Assembly (NCBI RefSeq): GCF_900103195.1
Contig: NZ_FMWU01000015.1
Span: 116,909 to 180,908 of the forward strand
Origin: Methylobacterium sp. UNC378MF
GTDB taxonomy: Bacteria; Pseudomonadota; Alphaproteobacteria; Rhizobiales; Beijerinckiaceae
Reading direction: 5' to 3'
Length of the DNA stretch: 64,000 nucleotides
The notes under the pieces were generated by a model. It saw only the letters and a list, made by a program, of their open reading frames with translations. It searched no databases and had not been told where the DNA came from. A program made the translations under genes and the position numbers. Within the stretch, counting starts at the first letter, position 1, and each line of letters starts with the position of its first letter. This document shows, piece after piece, positions 60,956 through 64,000 of the stretch.

Positions 60956-61389
60956 AGGCGGTGCGGGCGGTCGAGCGCCGCCCGCATCCCGGTCTTTGCG
61001 GACGTGGCGCAGCGATCCAGCGGCGTGACGCCCTGGGTTGCTGCGCCGCGCCCAAAGACGAGGGCCAACCGATAGCGTTGCAGGAGGCCGGCAAGGCCCA
61101 GCCGGGCGACCTTCAACGGCATTGCGGCTTACGAATACGCCCTCATGCTCAACGGATCCGATGCTTCTACGCGTCGCAAGCGCTTCCCAGCCGCGTCGGG
61201 AACGGGTTAAGCAGGGTCCGCACAGGTCACCGCAGAGATGACCGGCCCGCGAGGAAGCCCGAGATGGCCTGCGTACCCCCCGTCCGTGTGGCGGCGATCG
61301 GCGCTGTCCGTCCGCGTGAGGCCGGCCGCGACCTGGATCGCTGACCCGGATCGATCCCGATCCCACGACGCGCGACGAGGATAGGCCCG
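60956..61389. other. Gap with a GC-rich hairpin
   Basis: No gene seen. Just after the binding-protein stop is GCGGGCGG-(7 nt)-CCGCCCGC at 60963-60985, a terminator-like hairpin lacking a T-run. The rest must hold the MFS gene's promoter, but I could not pick out elements. Confidence 0.4.
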
Positions 61390-62712
61390 ATGACAGGCTC
61401 CCCGGACGAGGCTGCCCTGGAACGCTCGGCGATACGCAGGATCAGCTGGCGGCTCGTGCCGTTCCTGATCCTCGCCTACTTCGTCTCCTTCCTGGACCGC
61501 GTGAATGTCGGCTTCGCGGCGATCCAGATGAACCATGATGTCGGCCTGTCCGCGACCGTCTTCGGCTGGGGCGCCGGGATCTTCTTCCTCGGCTATTTCC
61601 TGATGGAAATCCCCAGCAACCTGATGCTGGAGCGCTTCGGGGCGCGCCTGTGGATCGCCCGGATCATGGCGACCTGGGGGCTGATCTCCGCCGCCATGGC
61701 CCTGGTGCAGGGGCCGTGGTCGTTCGTCGCTCTGCGCTTCCTGCTGGGGCTCGCGGAGGCGGGCTTCTTCCCCGGCGTGATCCTCTACCTCACCTACTGG
61801 TTCCCCTCCGCCTACCGGGCGCGGATCATCGGGATCTTCATGATCTCGATTCCGATCTCGTCGTTCCTCGGCTCGCCGATCTCCGGCGCGCTGCTCAACG
61901 TGACGGGGCTGGGGCTCGCCGGCTGGCAATGGCTGTTCATCCTCGAGGGCCTGCCGGCGGTGCTCCTGGCCGTCGCGGTCCTGTGGCTGCTGCCGGACGG
62001 CCCGCGGGACGCGGCTTGGCTGCCGGCGGCCGAGCGGGACTGGCTGCAGCGACAGCTCCAGGCCGAGGCGGCGCGCAACGCGAGGCGCGGCCAGGCGGCG
62101 AAGCCGCCGCTGTGGGAGATCCTGCGCGACCGGCGGCTGGCGCTGTTCGCGGCCATCTATTTCGGCTCGACGGCGAGCAGCTACGGGCTGTCGTTCTGGA
62201 CACCGCAGATCGTCAAGAGCTTCGGCCTCGGCAATATCGAGACCGGGCTCCTGAACAGCATCCCGTACGGTTTCGCGTCGGTGGCCATGGTCCTCTGGGG
62301 CCGGCACAGCGACCGGACCGCCGAGAGACGCTGGCACCTCGCGCTCTCGTTCATCGTCCTGGCGCTCGGGCTCGCGGGCGGGACAGTCCTCTCGGGGCTC
62401 GGTCCGGTCGTGGCGGCTCTGACGATCGCGGCGGTCGGCGTCTACATGCTCAAGGGCCCGTTCTGGGCGCTCGCGACCGAGCAGATGCCGCCCGCGACGG
62501 CGGCGGCGAGCATCGCGGCCATCAACGCGGTCGGGAATCTCGGCGGCTTCCTCGGCCCCTACCTGATCGGCGCGATCAAGGACGGGACCGGCAGCTTCAC
62601 CTTGAGCCTCGTGCCTTTGGTGATCTTCGCGCTGCTCTCCGCGGGCCTATCGCTCGTGCCAGGCCGGGCCCCGCGGCCCGATCCGGGCGCGCCGCGCCCC
62701 TCGGCGGCCTGA
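61390..62712 (+). CDS. MFS transporter, anion:cation symporter family
   Basis: 440 residues, 12 helices. The ACS-family layout is clear: FLILAYFVSFLDRVNVGFAAIQMNHDVGLSATVFGWGAGIFFLGYFLMEIPSNLMLERFGAR, then GLAEAGFFPGVILYLTYWFPSAYRARIIG, and GNLGGFLGPYLIGAIKDGTGSF in helix 11. Members carry tartrate, glucarate, phthalate or similar carboxylates in symport with protons. No catabolic genes are adjacent, so substrate unknown. The ATG is 9 nt after GACGAGGA. Confidence 0.9.
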   Translation: MTGSPDEAALERSAIRRISWRLVPFLILAYFVSFLDRVNVGFAAIQMNHDVGLSATVFGWGAGIFFLGYFLMEIPSNLMLERFGARLWIARIMATWGLISAAMALVQGPWSFVALRFLLGLAEAGFFPGVILYLTYWFPSAYRARIIGIFMISIPISSFLGSPISGALLNVTGLGLAGWQWLFILEGLPAVLLAVAVLWLLPDGPRDAAWLPAAERDWLQRQLQAEAARNARRGQAAKPPLWEILRDRRLALFAAIYFGSTASSYGLSFWTPQIVKSFGLGNIETGLLNSIPYGFASVAMVLWGRHSDRTAERRWHLALSFIVLALGLAGGTVLSGLGPVVAALTIAAVGVYMLKGPFWALATEQMPPATAAASIAAINAVGNLGGFLGPYLIGAIKDGTGSFTLSLVPLVIFALLSAGLSLVPGRAPRPDPGAPRPSAA

Positions 62713-62842
62713 ACCCGGTCCGGTCGCGAACCGGGTCCGGACCGGCCGGTTGGCCCTGGTGCAGCCATCGCCCGGCACGGGGCCGATCCGCACCGGATCG
62801 GGGCCCGGCTGCCGGGCGCGTCGAGGACCGGGAGCCGGAACC

Positions 62843-63022
62843 ATGAACCTGGACAACGCCTTGCGGGACGCCGTCGTGGCAGAGCTGAAGCGTCAGGCCG
62901 AGGCGGAGGATCCCGCGCCTCAGGTGGATCTGTCGGAGCCCGGCTACGCGCGGATCACGGGACGGATCGACCTGGAGGCCCTGCTGATGGTGATCGCGGG
63001 CGCTGTTGCCGGCGGACCGTGA
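62843..63022 (+). CDS. Small helical hypothetical protein
   Basis: 59 residues, MNLDNALRDAVVAELKRQAEAEDPAPQVDLSEPGYARITGRIDLEALLMVIAGAVAGGP. GGGAGCC precedes the ATG. The C-terminal hydrophobic run (ALLMVIAGAVAGG) may be a membrane tail. It lies 27 nt before the VOC gene on the same strand, so probably co-transcribed. Confidence 0.65.
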   Translation: MNLDNALRDAVVAELKRQAEAEDPAPQVDLSEPGYARITGRIDLEALLMVIAGAVAGGP

Positions 63023-63049
63023 GGCCTGCACCGTCGACCGGAGATCGCC

Positions 63050-63463
63050 GTGCCCAAGCTCAACGCCATCCTGGAGACGGCGCTGTACGTCGCGGATCTC
63101 GTCCGCGCGGAAGCCTTCTATCGCGACACGATGGGGTTGTCCTGCCTCTACGCCGACTTCCGCATGCGTGCCTTCGACGTCGGCAGCCGCGGCGTCCTCC
63201 TGCTGTTTCCGGAAGGCGGATCCCTGCAGCCGATCGAGACGCCGGGCGGCCTCATCCCGCCCCATGACGGACGCGGTCCGGCCCATATCGCGTTCGCGAT
63301 CGACGCCGATGCCCTCGCGCCCTGGGAGGATCATCTCGCGGCTTCCGGCGTGGCCATCGAGGGGCGCACGCGTTGGCCGAGGGGCGGTATCAGCGTCTAC
63401 TTCCGCGATCCGGACGGGCACCTGCTCGAACTCGCCACCCCCGGCCTGTGGAAGGGCTACTGA
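63050..63463 (+). CDS. VOC-family protein (glyoxalase/dioxygenase fold)
   Basis: 137 residues from GTG 63050, two beta-alpha-beta-beta-beta modules: ETALYVADLVRAEAFYRDTMGLSCLYAD, GVLLLFPEGGS, PAHIAFAIDADALAPWEDHLAASGVAIEG and VYFRDPDGHLLELATPGLW. Conserved His and Glu (HIAFAI; HLLELATP) are probable metal ligands. The group includes fosfomycin resistance, glyoxalase and extradiol dioxygenases, and its substrate is unknown. Confidence 0.88.
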   Translation: MPKLNAILETALYVADLVRAEAFYRDTMGLSCLYADFRMRAFDVGSRGVLLLFPEGGSLQPIETPGGLIPPHDGRGPAHIAFAIDADALAPWEDHLAASGVAIEGRTRWPRGGISVYFRDPDGHLLELATPGLWKGY

Positions 63464-63610
63464 GCCGGTTCAGGCGAGCCGGGTCGCCCACGCCCCGGTC
63501 GTCTCCACGTCGGCGATCCCCGTGATCGGTGCGACCGTCACGGCCGGCAGCGGCCTTCGTCCTTGGTATGGGCGCGCGGTCCTGGCGCAGCAGGGGTGGC
63601 CGCAACGGCG

Positions 63611-63689
63611 AAGGGGCCGCCTCCTCGCGGAAGCGGCCCCTTCGGAGGCCGGATCGGCCTCGCGCGACGGTCGGGATCCGGCCGTCGCG
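63611..63689 (-). terminator. Two hairpins downstream of the outer-membrane protein gene
   Basis: AAGGGGCCGC (63611-63620) pairs perfectly with GCGGCCCCTT (63633-63642), and CGCGACGG (63663-63670) pairs with CCGTCGCG (63682-63689). They stand between the VOC gene and the convergent porin-type gene, so they could terminate transcription from either side. No T-run. Confidence 0.5.
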
Positions 63690-63697
63690 TCGCGGTC

Positions 63698-64000
63698 TCA
63701 GTACGAGCCGAACTTGTAGTTCAGGCCGGCGCGGACGACGGCGAACTCGTCGGAGCGGCGACCGACGCCGCTGTAGACGACCGGGAAGTTGTTGGCGGCG
63801 TTGATGACGAACGCGCCCTGGTTGCGGGTGCCGCGATCGAGGTTGACGTACAGGCCTTCGACCTTGAGCGTCACGGCCGAGGAGCGGAAGAAGTTCAGGA
63901 ACGAGTCGGTGGGCAGGGCGTACTCGATGCCGCCGCCGGCGGCCCAGCCGGTGCGGAAGCTGTCGTTGCCGGCAAAGCCGCCGAAGGAGCGGTCGGCGCT
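63698..64000 (-). CDS. Outer-membrane beta-barrel protein, C-terminal part (runs off window end)
   Basis: Translated from the window edge to the stop at 63698, giving 100 residues: SADRSFGGFAGNDSFRTGWAAGGGIEYALP, then TLKVEGLYVNLDRGTR and the terminal FAVVRAGLNYKFGSY. Alternating hydrophobic strands and the C-terminal aromatic strand identify an Omp25/OmpA-like porin-family barrel common in Hyphomicrobiales (outer-membrane protein beta-barrel domain). The start, signal peptide and total length are outside the window. Confidence 0.85.
   Translation of the reverse strand, partial: SADRSFGGFAGNDSFRTGWAAGGGIEYALPTDSFLNFFRSSAVTLKVEGLYVNLDRGTRNQGAFVINAANNFPVVYSGVGRRSDEFAVVRAGLNYKFGSY

Noticed and set aside
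1..64000. CRISPR arrays, insertion sequences, phage genes
   Set aside because: No regularly spaced repeats, transposase motifs or phage structural proteins were seen on either strand.

Overview
This window looks like a chromosomal segment of Methylobacterium/Methylorubrum or a very close relative (Alphaproteobacteria, Hyphomicrobiales). The basis is the very high GC content with strong G/C third-position bias, the alphaproteobacterial order ppsR | hemE-hemJ ... rho ... maf-aroE-coaE-dnaQ, a lanmodulin-like EF-hand protein, a MoxR/DUF58/VWA cluster resembling the methanol-oxidation accessory genes mxaRSACKL, and a DUF6894 small protein. The assignment is inference from gene content; no database was searched.

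Layout. 1-4.7 kb: rnhA (partial), thrB, ispH, an NlpC/P60 hydrolase, a small conserved hypothetical and an MgtC/SapB membrane protein. 4.9-11.8 kb: seven tightly packed genes (MoxR ATPase, DUF58, DUF4381, two VWA proteins, a TPR protein, a BatD-like protein), followed by a four-EF-hand lanmodulin homologue at 11.9-12.3 kb. 13.0-13.6 kb: a fluoride riboswitch in front of the fluoride channel gene crcB. 13.7-16.6 kb: ppsR and hemE-hemJ diverge from a 487-bp gap that I propose as the chromosomal replication origin, with DnaA-box-like sites, a perfect CtrA box, eleven GANTC sites and an A/T-rich tract. 17-23 kb: hisG-hisZ and hisS on the minus strand, flanking a chemoreceptor gene that has its own CtrA-like site. 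23-30 kb: DUF3429 protein, rho, then maf-CDF transporter-aroE-coaE (start/stop overlaps at CDF/aroE and aroE/coaE) and dnaQ. 30-38 kb: a PHB-depolymerase-family esterase, a HAD phosphatase, the DUF350-DUF1190-glutathionylspermidine-synthase-like trio, an HD phosphohydrolase, a DUF3829 lipoprotein-like protein and an AhpD-like peroxidase.

38-48 kb is a light/redox signalling block: a bacteriophytochrome kinase with its bilin cysteine, a CheY-like regulator, two hybrid histidine kinases, a photolyase-type FAD protein without an N-terminal antenna domain, and a SOUL haem protein. A solitary TonB-dependent receptor follows with repeated TTGCGC elements upstream. 51.4-55.2 kb is a paoABC-type molybdenum aldehyde oxidoreductase operon. 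The last 9 kb holds small conserved hypotheticals, a Nudix hydrolase, a CYTH protein, a family-5 solute-binding protein, an MFS transporter, a VOC protein and the C-terminus of an outer-membrane beta-barrel.

The items most worth a second look are the candidate origin with cell-cycle regulator sites, the lanmodulin variant beside the MoxR/VWA cluster, the fluoride riboswitch, and the photolyase-like protein with the unusual domain order. I saw no tRNA, rRNA, CRISPR array, insertion sequence or prophage.
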